From the NCBI GenBank assembly GCA_030704615.1, contig CM060732.1, positions 52,123,053 through 52,187,052 of the forward strand: a DNA stretch of 64,000 nt. The letters run 5' to 3'. Every line of letters begins with the position of its first letter. Positions within the stretch are counted from its first letter, which is position 1. This DNA is from Takakia lepidozioides. Taxonomy: Eukaryota; Streptophyta; Takakiopsida; Takakiales; Takakiaceae. The notes below the pieces were generated by a model. That model was not told the DNA's origin. It was given only the letters and a program-made list of their open reading frames with translations, and did not search any database. Shown piece after piece: positions 1-10,449 of the stretch. The translations under genes and the position numbers were made by a program.

Positions 1-705
1 GTGGCTATATTCCAGGTGGCATATTACAGCTGGTCCACGTCGGCAAGATGAGGCCCCTGAGATTCATCTGCTGCTGCTTTTTGGTGAAAAAATCAGATTT
101 TACCCCCCAAAATTCCTTTGTTCAAGTAGCTGACGTAGTTTCCAGGTCGAAATCTGGCGATATTTCGCCAGAAAGAAAAACGCTGGGGGTTCACCCACAC
201 ATACCAGACCAATCTAGGTAAGTGCAGGCGTAGCAAGGTCCCCATACCAGTATTGCGGCGAATTCGTGGCAGATGGAGCTAGGTATGAGTCATGGGTATA
301 TGGTCGTGCAGCTAGTCGTAATCTGTAGTACCATTGTGTTAATTCAAGGCTCCCTGCTGCAATTCAGACTTCATTTTTCTTCACTTTCATACTGCTCCTG
401 GTTACCTTTGCCAAGTGTTTCATAGTTCAGACTACAACTAGCTGTGTGCTTAATGACATTTATTTCTAGGTATGGTGAGCAATAGAAATACCATATTAGT
501 GTTCATACACCACCAAAATCACTATAAAAAAAAAGAAAATACCAGTATCAACTCTCACACAGCCCAAAATACAAGTATTCAGAATCTGGTACAAGTATTC
601 ATATCAGATTCATACCCAAGTTACTCATACCTATATAAATACCTCTACCAGTTTGGTATGGAAAAAGGAGTGGGAGCCTTCCCCTACTGTAACAATACCC
701 AACAA
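1..705. other. No gene recognised
   Basis: AT-rich sequence with no reading frame that resembles a known protein. The open frame from about 472 has low-complexity composition and runs straight into the SINE that follows, so I do not accept it as a gene. Confidence 0.5.
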
Positions 706-893
706 CCAAGTTGTAGCCTAGTGGTAATGGGCACATACCACCTTGGAAGTGGGTGCGAGTTCAATGCACTGTTTGGTGTCACAAAGGTGTCCACCTTCCT
801 ACCGGAAAGCAGCAGTAGCCCATAGGGATCAAGAGACACTATAATTTACACTTCCTTTGGAGGGAGTCGTCATATATAATATATTAAAAAAAA
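706..893 (+). repeat. tRNA-derived SINE, family 1
   Basis: The head carries a polymerase III A box (TAGCCTAGTGGTAATGG at about 713) and a B box (GCGAGTTCAATGC at 755-767). The unit ends in a short A run at 886-893. The same head and the same 3' body (a CTTCCTTTGGAGG-like stretch) are found inverted at 36,140-36,262, which shows it is a dispersed family. The tRNA fold is not intact, so this is a retroposed element, not a tRNA gene. Confidence 0.65.
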
Positions 894-895
894 CT

Positions 896-2035
896 GCAAG
901 TTTCAGTTGTCCCATTTGACACACACACATATATATATAAAGGGGAGGGTTGCCCCTGCAAACTTCATTTGGGATTATTAGGAGGAAAAATATTAAAACC
1001 TCTGGGCAAACCATAAGGCTATGTTGCAAGCAGCGAGAGCAAGCTCACAAAACCATTATCAATGGACCAAGCCCCAGCATAACCAGATCCATAGACCTGA
1101 AGAAAGAAAACAACTAGCACTAGCACCGTAACAAGGGAGCAAGGAAGAAGTGACTAGAGGTGACTGAGTAAGAGTGCCTAACCATGGCACTCATGAATCT
1201 AAGAACCAGTCCTAAAAACCAAAGATTGAAAATCAAAGATTCCAAAGAGGCCACACATTGATGGGCCCGCTGAAACCAGCCCCCAAGCAAGGAGCAATGA
1301 AAAGCCCCCAAGTCCAGATGGAAGATTGAAGGGAGCATAGGCCCCAGCGAAGACCTAGCTAAGACCCTGCTTGTCGGAAGGAGAAGAAATGAGGACCAGA
1401 GCGCGCTTTCCGAGGGAAAAGCATTGCTGCGGTTCAATTGCTAAAGGCAACCTTAAGAAGTATGGCCCGTGCCCATAATCAACCCACAATCTGGTGGCCC
1501 CTACTTGTGGCCCCTTGAAGATGGACAATTGCCCAAACACGCCCATGGCCGTAGACAATCACCATGGATAGCAACATCACCGGTCTTCCATGACTGTCCG
1601 CCCTCGCTTCTACGACGATGCACAGCGGATTCCAAAGAGTAGCTAGACTAGAGCATATCCATGCATGCGAGGAGCGCCAGAAGGTGTGCAGCAGTGTTGG
1701 GCGGTTATGTAAATTTTTTGATAACCTCCGGTTCAGGTTCTCTCTTTATGACTGTCTTCTAGGAACCTCCGGTTCAGGTTATTTAGATTTTCAAGATTTT
1801 CAAGAACCACCTGAGCCGATTATTGTGTCTTTTCATGTCTTCCCATTATGATACATATCGGTTATTTGGCTACTTTCATATGCCGGTTCGGATATAGTAT
1901 AAATCTAATAACCGGGATAGAATTTGGTTACGGTTAGAAGAGCCTTACGGTTTAGGCACTTTGGTGAACTATACCACTTCTAAATTTATTCCAACACACT
2001 TTGTATGCGTTCATATGGTTCTCAAATCATTACCA
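896..2035. other. No gene recognised; short direct repeats
   Basis: A motif CTCCGGTTCAGGTT appears twice near 1,726 and 1,769. Open frames on the minus strand between 1,120 and 1,558 do not resemble any family I know. Confidence 0.4.
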
Positions 2036-2248
2036 ACAGTCAGTAGCTCAATTGGTTAAGCGCACTGAGTGCGACCCAGACGTTTTTGGGGTCAAATCCT
2101 GCTACTTGACGGCTGTGGTATGCTTCCTGGGTGGTGCCCCATTCCTACGCCTCATGGCGCATAAATGAAAGAGGTTAATTTCTCCTCTCACTACTAAGGG
2201 GCCTGATTTGTGAGCTGTCGCTCCCAGGTGTTTCCCTTTTTTTTTTTC
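2036..2248 (+). repeat. tRNA-derived SINE, family 2
   Basis: The first 75 bases resemble a tRNA: GTCAGTAG at the 5' end can pair with CTACTTGAC at about 2,102-2,110, with an A box TAGCTCAATTGG at 2,044-2,055 and a B box GGGTCAAATCC at about 2,089-2,099. The anticodon arm is degenerate. A body of about 140 bp follows and ends in a run of T and then A bases. This is the layout of a tRNA-headed SINE. A decayed tRNA gene is the alternative, but the attached body and tail favour a SINE. Confidence 0.65.
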
Positions 2249-2652
2249 TTAAAAAAAATCTTTGTACCAAGAATAAGAGAGTAAACAGGAGATGCTGGCT
2301 AAACCTAGAACAAGTAACCTCTGGTTAGCAGCAAGTATCAGTAATTATAACCGGGGGTCTCATCTTACCCCACACAGGTTAGGTTAATTAAAAACAATGT
2401 CTCATGCCTAGCGGGTTCCAAACCCAGGCGGTTATGGGGGCATGTGGGCCCCCCCGTTTCCTTGCACTGCAGGTTATTAATGTTTTTTAGAACCGCCCAA
2501 CACTGGTGTGCAGGGCTGAGGAAAAGGGCCCGCCTCCCTCTCAAACTCAGGTGGGTCAGTGAACTGTTGTGCGACGTCCTTGCTTTTGGGTGCTTTTGGG
2601 CCATTAGCATTGGTGTTGGACTGTAGGATATGAGGCCCAAGTGGCTTTGAAC

Positions 2653-3490
2653 AGGGGGTTGGTAGAACGTGAGCACAAACGGCGTGAGCACAGGAAAACG
2701 TAGGTGTGAGCACAAAAACACGGCCATAGGGTACACATGCTTTCACTGAAATCGAATAGGGTTCCAAAAACGTGAAAACGTTAGATTTGTGCCTATTTCT
2801 GTGCCTATTTCTGACCCTACTTATGTCCCTAAACCCTAAACCCTAATGAAAATAGGCACCCATAATGTATATCTTCAAGCTCCAACTTCCACATATCTAC
2901 AGCTTTGGTATCCTACAAAAGAAATAACACATTAGGGAAAAACAAAGTCACAATAACCAAAACACAAATACCAAACAATAATTGAACGATTTAGTAATGA
3001 AGCAAATAACGGGTTTCGCCAGCAAAATGACGGATTTCGCCAGCGAAATTTCTAGGTATTGCTGCCTAGGTCATTAGCTAATGGTTTCGTGGGTGAAACA
3101 AAATGTGTTGTGTTTGGTTTTGCATATAAGAGACGACGTGAGATTGTTTTATTTCGCTAATGAATTGTTATGTGCTTATTGGGGTATGTCGGTACCCATG
3201 CTTACGTGGGCGAAACAGAATGAAATAATTCTAGTCTCGCGTATGACTGATTGCATTGAGCGTCACATGCACTTGACTAAATTCGCAACTATTAAGCAAC
3301 GAAAATCCTTGATGGAGACGACACCTACCGGATATTCCTTATGCCCCAACCTCACGTGGCTTGTGCTCACGCCTATGTTTTCATGTTTTCACGCCGTGTT
3401 TTTGTGCTCGTGAGCACAAATTTCACTTTTTAGTTTTGCCAAAGCATCTTTTCAGAAATATTCTTGGAATTTTGGGGATTTTTTCTTTTG
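2653..3490 (+). mobile_element. Non-autonomous repeat with telomere-like motif, copy 1
   Basis: This stretch matches, in inverse orientation, the insertion at 36,323-37,222. Shared blocks include the end AGGGGGTTGGTAGAAC, GTGAGCAC-type motifs near both ends, a conserved centre ending GGTATCCTACAAAAG, and motifs such as TTTCGCCAGCGAAA. Positions 2,827-2,846 hold CCCTAAACCCTAAACCCTAA, the plant telomere repeat. No transposase frame is visible, so it looks non-autonomous. The downstream edge near 3,490 is less certain because the two copies diverge there. Confidence 0.65.
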
Positions 3491-3491
3491 C

Positions 3492-4050
3492 TCACATGAG
3501 CACGCGCACAGAGGCGTGAGCGTGGATATTTGAAGCTGCATTGTCTGGATTCCTTTCAATGTCTGCACCCATCCTTGTCCATGCCTTTTTAGCCTCAATA
3601 GTCAAATCAAACAAAAGACGCGTAAGAAGGGCAGAGGTTGAGAAGGTAGAGCCAATGAATGTCCCATACACATCTGGCCTTCCACAAATGCCACAGGGTT
3701 GCCATTCTGAGTGATTCGAAAATGCAGCATTTGATTGTTTTTTGTTTGGTTTGTCTGTCATGGTTAAGCGATAAAGTGATTGGGGTTAAAGGGCCTTGGT
3801 TCCAAGTTTGATAGAAGTTGGTAACTATTCGCCAAATAATCTAGGGAGCTTTGCAATGAAGCAAACAATGTTTGATGGATTCCAGAATGCCCGACCTGCA
3901 GCATTTGCAAAGAAGCTCTTATGGAAATTCCAGCCATTGTCCCACCTTCAAAATTCTGTTTGCGATTTGCCATAGAAAGGCACTTATACATTTTGCTTAT
4001 TGTGGTCCAGATCACTATCCAGTTTTCGTGTTTACCCCGCATCGATTGAG
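3492..4050 (-). pseudogene. LINE ORF2 C-terminal fragment
   Basis: Read on the minus strand in two frames, the sequence gives a cysteine/histidine stretch (ESIKHCLLHC) followed by a helical tail ending EAKKAW. This is the pattern of the zinc-binding region at the end of plant L1-type LINE reverse transcriptases. The tail resembles the better preserved LINE fragment at 9,025-9,600 (ELMTEGRKAW). Frames are broken and the rest of ORF2 is missing, so this is an old truncated insertion. Confidence 0.5.
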
Positions 4051-4284
4051 GATCTAGGAGGCCCCTATAAGGTTTTTTTGGCAGAATATCGGAAGAAGGG
4101 GTCGAGTTTGTAGGTGAAGTTCTAAGACCATTATGATATATAGTATAAAATTAAGATATAAATTAATAAAGAATCCCAAAAACCGGTGTGCCAATTTCCA
4201 CTGAATTTTTTGTACTATATGCCTAGAATTACAGTTATTGCTATATATATATATGTAATACAATGAATAACTGGAAGATGAATG

Positions 4285-4410
4285 ACTTGTCTTCCATTAT
4301 ATTTAATTAGGGTTGCATGTGCCGTTGGCCCATGTGTGAAGAATCAAAATCTAAGACCAAGTGCAATTTCCTACTCCACATGCAATCTCCTATGTATCCA
4401 AGTACGTCTC
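4285..4410 (-). repeat. Dispersed repeat (GGGCCAACGGCA family)
   Basis: The reverse complement contains TTGCACTTGG.CTTAGAT and GGGCCAACGGCA, as do 9,900-9,950 and 10,065-10,125. The family has no coding potential that I can see. Confidence 0.5.
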
Positions 4411-5394
4411 TGTTTCTGTCTTTTTGGACAAAACCTGGGCCCACCCTCACACGTCAGCCTGTAGCTGCCTACCCCTTTTCATCCACGTGGATGAACCGTA
4501 TGAAGTCATCCCTACCTACCAGATGCACAAGCACCCCAAATTTGGGGAGATTCCAACGTTTTATATGGGATATTATAACAATTGAACAAGGTGCATTTTC
4601 TGCAAAATTAAAAACAAAAAACCAAAACTTCACCTTTGACCAAGCAAAAAGTCAATGTTGCAAAATTTTGCAGGGAGAATCCCAGCCATATGCTAATGTA
4701 GTGCTGCATCCCAAACCCTCGCACCAAATTTCAGGTGAATCTGCCAAAAAATTAGGGTGGGGCTGCTTTTGTATGTGAATGCAATGGGGCTCAAAAGTGG
4801 TAATTTCCAAAGCAAATGGTTCAGGTCCCATGCTGACCCCAAATTTTAAACCAATGGTGATTTGCAACGGTCAGACAGTGCAATTATTGCCAAGAATGAG
4901 ACTACACGCCCAAGAATTTCACAAAAAAAACCAAAATTGCATTTGGGACGGAGGATTTTGTGAATTTGCCGGCCAACTTCAAGTCATGGTTGCCGGATTT
5001 TCCACTGAATCCGGTGACGTTTTCCGGGCCACGTTATGCTTTCCCAAGAATTCCGAGGGCCTCCTCATTCCAACCTTCCCGGTGTTCCTCCCCGTTTTTG
5101 GCAGGGCATGTGATCCACCCACTCCAACTACCATTCAACTACACGGTTCCTTCTCCGGGGACTCTTCAACTACCAGCAGACAAAGCCGAAGACACCAGAC
5201 ATCACACAAGCTCTTGAAGTTACAAACACCCGCAATACCAAGTGCACAGTTGAGTTGTCTATAGCAAATAGCTCTGAACAATCAGATATTCGGTTGCATG
5301 CGCCAACTTGTATAGACTGCTACTCGTATTCCTACCGGCTCAACGCATCTATATTTGGTGTCTTGTTTTTGCATAATATGTCTGACTTTGTTTG
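4411..5394. other. No gene recognised
   Basis: The open frames at 4,317-4,778 and 4,779-5,264 have unbiased composition and no recognisable motif. I see no repeat or regulatory structure here. Confidence 0.4.
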
Positions 5395-5724
5395 TCAATT
5401 GTGAGACAAACCCCTGGTTACTCTAAAATGTTCTATCCAACGTTTGCCATCAAATTGAGTGACAAGAAAATGAGAATACCAGGTTGTGTTGCTGGGTTTG
5501 ACCCAATCTCCTAAATCTTCGATGAGGATCAACTCAAAGACACATGAGATTCTGAAGCTATAAGGAATCAAAGCATTTGTCATAGATTCGAACACAGCTC
5601 TGCTATCTGTGTCTTTGTAAAAAAGAGGATACGACTGCAACTTGGACTGCAACTCAGGACAAAAATCAAGTGATCTAAAACTTGTATCCGAGTGGCAAGC
5701 AATGAGCAAGTCATGCGTTTGCAT
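5395..5724 (-). pseudogene. PIF/Harbinger transposase N-terminal fragment
   Basis: The 109-residue frame ends with a WVKPSNTTWYSHF...FDGKRWIEHFRVTRG pattern (gap shown). This matches the conserved start of HARBI1-like DDE transposases, where a W-x-(K/R)-P block is followed by D-x-(R/K)-W-x-x-x-FR. The frame stops just after this block, where the rest of the protein should follow. The catalytic part of a Harbinger transposase is about 2 kb away on the opposite strand (7,690-7,985), so the element is rearranged. Confidence 0.5.
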
Positions 5725-6389
5725 GACAAGCTGGAAGAATTAATGCACCATCAAAACAACCTTCAGAGGCCTCACTAGTGCCATAGCACAAAGAGATGAT
5801 ACACAAAGAAGACAAAATCAAACACAGAGAAGGACAAATGAAGCACGTTACACTGCTGCGATAGACAAGAAATGGACGAACTACTATTATGTTGCTTGAA
5901 TATGTTGCTGAACACGCACTGACATGATCATCATTGGATGTGTGAACAACTGCAATATTGATGTAAAGTCATGAACAACGATACTGATATGCATGCTAAT
6001 GTTAGAATCGATGAGGTAGAATACCAGTATGTGTGAACAGTGATAGCACTCAGGTTAATGATCAAATTAACTTTCAGGGTTTCAAGCCAAAAACCTATGT
6101 GAAAAGGTTTTTTTGGTATCGGGATGATGATAGTCGGGATAGTCTATCAGGAGGTGTGGCCTGACCTCAAGAACTAGAGTGTTCAGCATGAAGAAGGCTA
6201 AAGAGATACAAAGGGACGTGGTTATATACACAATTGTGTTTGTGTTCCCCACTACAACCATGGAAGGTCATTTATTTTATACCCAACTGAAAACTTTTAG
6301 GCATAAGCAAGTTTCCTTCACAACTTCTTATATTAATGCAATGGTTGAGGCTCTATAGTCTAAACTGTTGCCTAAGATCGTAGCAGTGC

Positions 6390-7467
6390 TGCATTCAAGA
6401 TTGGCAAAGTCAGGTGCGCTTGTGCAGAAATTGCCATGGCTACAAACGACATTGGAACTCACACAAATTACTGACGGTCGACGAAATCATGATAAGGTAC
6501 AAGGGAAAATATTGTGCTATATGGCAGTATATGTCTAAGAAGCCAGTGAAGTGGGGCATAAAAGTGTGGGCCCTTGCAGATGTTGTCAGTGGCTTATATG
6601 TGTACGATTTCGATGTGTACTGTGGCAAGAACGGGGGCCCCGAGGGCATGATCAGGGAGAAGTCTGGCAAAGGTAAGGTCACTCGGCTAGTCCCTCCATT
6701 GCATGGACTCGGCCATGTGGTGATTACTTACATTTACTTCACATCACCACAGTTGTTGTATGATATGGCTTTGCTTGGGACATGGGCCATTGGCGTTGTC
6801 AGGCTCAATAGAAAGGGGTTGCCCCTTCCTTGACTTGCTTGTCCAAGTCCAAGACTGCCAAGCAATGAGACACTTGGTAGCGTATGCATAGCAGTCGATA
6901 AGTTGCTGCTTGTTTGTGGTGGGATAAGAAAAGCGTATTCATGGTGACATCTGCATCTCGGCCAGCATCTGGCCTGAATTCACATGTGACGGTCAGAAGG
7001 TTTGTGGGGGATGTCACGGTGCAGGTGCCTTCTGTTCAATACCAAACTTATATGTGTGATGGAGATGTTCAAGACCAGTTGCAAGGTGCATATAACATGC
7101 AGCTGAAGACTCACAAATGGTGGCATAAAGTGTTTTTTTCCCTTTTGAACACCACAAAATTGTCAATTCTTATCTCTTGCATGTCTCTAACATGCATCGG
7201 ATGGGGTTGCGTGAGATGACCCATCTTGAGTTTTCGCTGGCCTTGGCACACGGTCTCACGTCTCCTGCCAGATTTGTTGTGCACCCTCTGAGTGCCACAG
7301 TGTTGAGGACCTCGCCTTCCCACTGGCATTCTTCTTTTCACAGCCCGCTTCGCCATGTGTGCACTCAATGTGGGCTGCGTACCCATTACTTCTGTTCCCA
7401 ATGCGATAATGCATTCCTTTGTCCTAGAACTTGTTGGCGTGAAGCACATCTCGTCCGAGGTCGGTGA
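6390..7467 (+). pseudogene. piggyBac-type transposase, decayed
   Basis: Three frames in order read as a DDE_Tnp_1_7 (piggyBac) transposase. At 6,414-6,833 there is VDEIMIRYKGK, then QYMSKKPVKWGIKVWAL and VYCGKNGG, and later VRLNRKGLP. These correspond to the first catalytic Asp region and the conserved KWG(I/F)K and NRKG blocks. At 6,914-7,219 there is WWDKKSVFM and a D-x-Q-D-QLQGAYN...KWW block. At about 7,340-7,450 a cysteine-rich tail, CTQCGLRTHYFCSQCDNAFLC, corresponds to the C-terminal zinc-binding domain. At least two frameshifts separate these segments, so no full-length product is possible. Confidence 0.8.
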
Positions 7468-7689
7468 ACTGACCCAATTCGCTCTGGTGGTTTTGGACAT
7501 GCTCGTATACCTTTCCTGTGCATGGAACTGAAACATTAGTGTGTGTGTGCGTGTGTAGGACAGACTCACATCTGCAGGTGTTTGCTGCTACGTTGGCCTT
7601 CGACATGGTAGATATGCTCACGAGAGACAGAGTGTGTACGGAGGGGGGGTGGGGGGACTGTCTACATATGAGGGCAGATCGACTCCCCC

Positions 7690-7985
7690 TCAGTCTACGA
7701 TGGCCTCATGGAGATGCCATGTTGAACGTGATGCAAGGCTTTAAGGATTTATCTGGCTTGCCCTCAATACAGGGAGCCATTGATGTAACACAGATCCATA
7801 TCCAAAAGCCGAAAGGCCAAGTTTTCGGAGGGGATTACTATTCATTCAGGTCAAATATCATACAGTATGCAATTTCAAGCAATTGTAGACCACATGAAGA
7901 GATTCATTCATGTGTTTGTGGGAATGCTTGGTCTTTAAACGATGCCCGAATCTTAAGAACATCAAAATCGCTATATCATTGAAAT
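7690..7985 (+). pseudogene. PIF/Harbinger transposase catalytic core fragment
   Basis: The frame carries GFKDLSGLPSIQGAIDVTQI, in which the GLP-x-x-x-GAID-x-T-x-I block holds the first catalytic Asp of the DDE_Tnp_4 (HARBI1) fold. It then has HIQKP, DYYSFRSN and NAWSLNDARILRTSKSLY, where NDAR holds the second catalytic Asp. The third acidic residue and the C-terminus are missing. The frame begins well before the homologous part and has no matching N-terminus; a candidate N-terminus lies inverted at 5,395-5,724. Confidence 0.75.
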
Positions 7986-7989
7986 GCGG

Positions 7990-8165
7990 AGGAAAGCTTA
8001 AGAGAAAATGGATCCAGAGATATAAACCAACGCTGATACGTATCAAAAACAGAAGTGCAAAAACTTTGAAGACTCAAAAGAATCCTCCAGCACTGTGCCA
8101 AAGCTAAATTGGAAGATGAGGACACGTGAGAAAGATGTTTGTGTTGAGCAAAACTCACTAATATA
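7990..8165 (-). repeat. Dispersed repeat shared with 30,540-30,720
   Basis: On the minus strand this reads TTTGCTCAACACAAACATC, then TTTAGCTTTGGC and CAGTGCTGGAGG, as does the plus strand at 30,545-30,640. The matching open frames in both places are by-products of the shared DNA. An AT-dinucleotide tract (8,158-8,182) sits at its edge. Confidence 0.6.
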
Positions 8166-8259
8166 TATATGTATATATATATACTCTTCTCTGGACTGGT
8201 AAAGACTTTGCGGATGAGGAAAATAGAAAATGTTGCTATCGAGATAGAACCGAATACAA

Positions 8260-8494
8260 AGTAAGACGTTTGTTTTGTTTTGTAGCGTTGTTGAGATCTC
8301 CAAACCGCGGGGCCCCAACCCTGGTGCTTGGTGTTGTTGGAAAGCCCTCGATGAGGAGGGGTGCACCCGCTTTATCTCATGATTTTTTGATCTGTGGTGT
8401 AGGAGATGCGGAATTCCAAGTACACTTCGTCGCTGGAAATTCGCGAAAAATAGCAAAGTGGGCTTTCATGTAGCAATGATTGGCCCTTCATGTT
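8260..8494 (+). repeat. Dispersed ~230-bp repeat, unit 1
   Basis: This unit matches 10,135-10,375 in direct orientation. Shared blocks are GTTGAGATCTCC, GGTGCTTGGTG, TTGGAAAGCCCTC and GCTGGAAATTCGC. Its 3' motif (GAAAAATAGCAAAGTGGGC) also occurs near 9,811 and 9,989, so four related units lie within 2 kb. No coding role is visible. Confidence 0.65.
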
Positions 8495-8511
8495 GGAGAT
8501 TTGGAATTTCA

Positions 8512-8513
<2 letters not shown>

Positions 8514-8544
<31 letters not shown>

Positions 8545-9795
8545 CTAATAAATTTATCGGAAAGGGGACGAAGGCCCTTTTAATCAAATTAAATCAAAGG
8601 AGGTTACAAAATGGTGGAAAAAATAACCACCGAGAGGCCGTGAGGCTTACTGATGGGGAACATCCCAGTCACCAAGCTAAGTGAGCTTCACACAGAACAG
8701 GGGAGAACCCAGCGTAGGGAGGCGGGGGTGGGGGGGAGGATTGCAAGGAGAGAGGGCTGGCTGACTACCCCAGGGCAGCCAAGTTGCAAAGCTAAGGAGA
8801 GATCTATGAGTAGTAGGAGCAGGAAAGAAGATGCTACGAGAAGGCAGGGGAAGATGTCATGTCAAAAAGTCAAGACCAAAGTGACTGAATCTGCAAGTGC
8901 ATAATGGGCTGCAGATGAAGGTGAATCGATCCACAGCAGAAGATTACAGAACTAGCTAAACTGGAGCTTAGCCTTGAAACTAGTACCCTTGGAGCGAAGG
9001 TAACGCCAGTTTCGGTCTCCCTCTTCACCTCCAGCAGGGGTCTTGCCATTGGTCGGGGACGGAGTCTTTCCATCGAACGTTGTCGAAAATACGGGTGCAG
9101 AGCAGGCCGCTCTTGCCCCACGTGAGGTCAAAGTCTTGGAGGAGCCGAGCGCCGACTTCTTCCGAGGATCTGGAAATAGCTGCACACAAGGCAACCCAGG
9201 CCTTTCTCCCCTCAGTCATCAGCTCAAAATAGATGTTAAAAAGAGTAGCTCTGATGCTGGGGGGTCTCCCTTGATAAATGAATTTGCACCTGGCTTTCCA
9301 GATATTCCAGAGAGAGTGGGCCCTTAGGCAAGTCCAAATTGGGCAAGCCATAGGCGGGTGCCTGGTTGGATATTCAACAGGAACAACGAAGGTGCAGGGG
9401 AAGGGGGGGAGATTAGCCCAGTTAGAGTAAAAGCGGGTGACCATCCCCCAAATTCTCTGGACCTGCGGACAAAGCACAAGACAATGTTCAATTGACTTCT
9501 GGTTTTGAGCACAAAGGGGACAATGTTGTGGGCCTTCCAAGGCATTCACGTTAACAGGCAGGATTCTATGGGCCACTTTCCACATGAATGCCGAGATCAT
9601 TGCCGCTCTGTTTTTTTTCTAGATGTCCTTCCAGATGCTGGTCCATGTAGTATTGTCCTCCAGCGCATGCCTCCATTTTTTCTTCCACTTGTAGGTGAAG
9701 GAGCATAGAGGGAGAGCAAGGAGTAGCCTTTTTTGACTGAGTAGGCGAAAAAATGAGATTTGGCCTTGTCCATCTAGGCCCACTCGGTTGCGGGA
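8514..9795 (-). pseudogene. 5'-truncated LINE with long poly(A) tail
   Basis: The minus-strand 3' end is a pure run of 31 A (T at 8,514-8,544 on +). Upstream, 9,025-9,600 encodes the end of an L1-type ORF2: FMWKVAHRILPVN, then CPLC...IEHCLVLCPQVQRIWG, the zf-RVT zinc-binding motif, and a tail with KAW. At 9,620-9,790 another frame supplies the preceding WTSIWKDI segment, separated by one in-frame stop. The rest of the RT is absent. It sits inside one of the ~230-bp dispersed repeats. The uninterrupted tail suggests a fairly young insertion. Confidence 0.8.
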
Positions 9796-10375
9796 AATTT
9801 GGGGAAATTTGTGAAAAATAGCAAAGTGGGCTTCCTCACACAATGATTGGATATATCAATATATGAAGCCTCGATAGGAGATGCACTTGGATATATTGGA
9901 GATTGTACTTGGACTTAGATGACATTAGACACTTGGGCCAACGGCATAGGCTACCAACACAAAATTTCAAGCAAATTGCTGGAAATTTGTGAAAAATAGC
10001 AAAATGGACTTTCCTGGAACAATGACGTGGAGATCTCCCAAACTGAAGGGTCCCTGGATATATAAGGGATTGCACTTGGACTTAGATGACACTGGAAACT
10101 TGGGCCAACGGCATAGGCTACCCTAGTTAATATATGAAGTGAGGCAGTTGTTTTAATGTTTTGCGTCGTTGAGATCTCCCAAACCACGGGCCCCAACCCA
10201 GGTGCTTGGTGCCGTTGGAAAGCCCTCAATGAAGAAGGGTGCACCGGCTTGGTCTCATAATTTTTGAACCTGCGGTGTGGGAGATGTCGAATTTCAAATA
10301 CTTTTGATCGCTGGAAATTCGCAAAAAGTAGCAACTTCGGGCTTTTCTGGGACAATGATTGGAGCCTCGACATGT
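9786..10375 (+). repeat. Dispersed repeat units 2-4
   Basis: Three further partial units of the family at 8,260-8,494 follow one another here. Each has a form of GGAAATTTGTGAAAAATAGC (near 9,796, 9,972 and 10,312). Two copies of the GGGCCAACGGCATAGGCTA block lie at about 9,937 and 10,101. The last unit (10,135-10,375) is the most complete. Confidence 0.6.
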
Positions 10376-10449
10376 TATATATTGTCAATAATGATTGGAT
10401 ATATCACTACCCAATAAAATTCATGGAAAAAAATAAATTGGGTCGCGGG

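Noticed and set aside
2037-2110. Functional tRNA gene
   Set aside because: The anticodon arm does not form a 7-base loop, and a SINE-like body and tail follow.
8043-8473. Overlapping frames on both strands at 8.0-8.5 kb
   Set aside because: They cover dispersed repeats found again at 10.2 and 30.6 kb and are not conserved as proteins.
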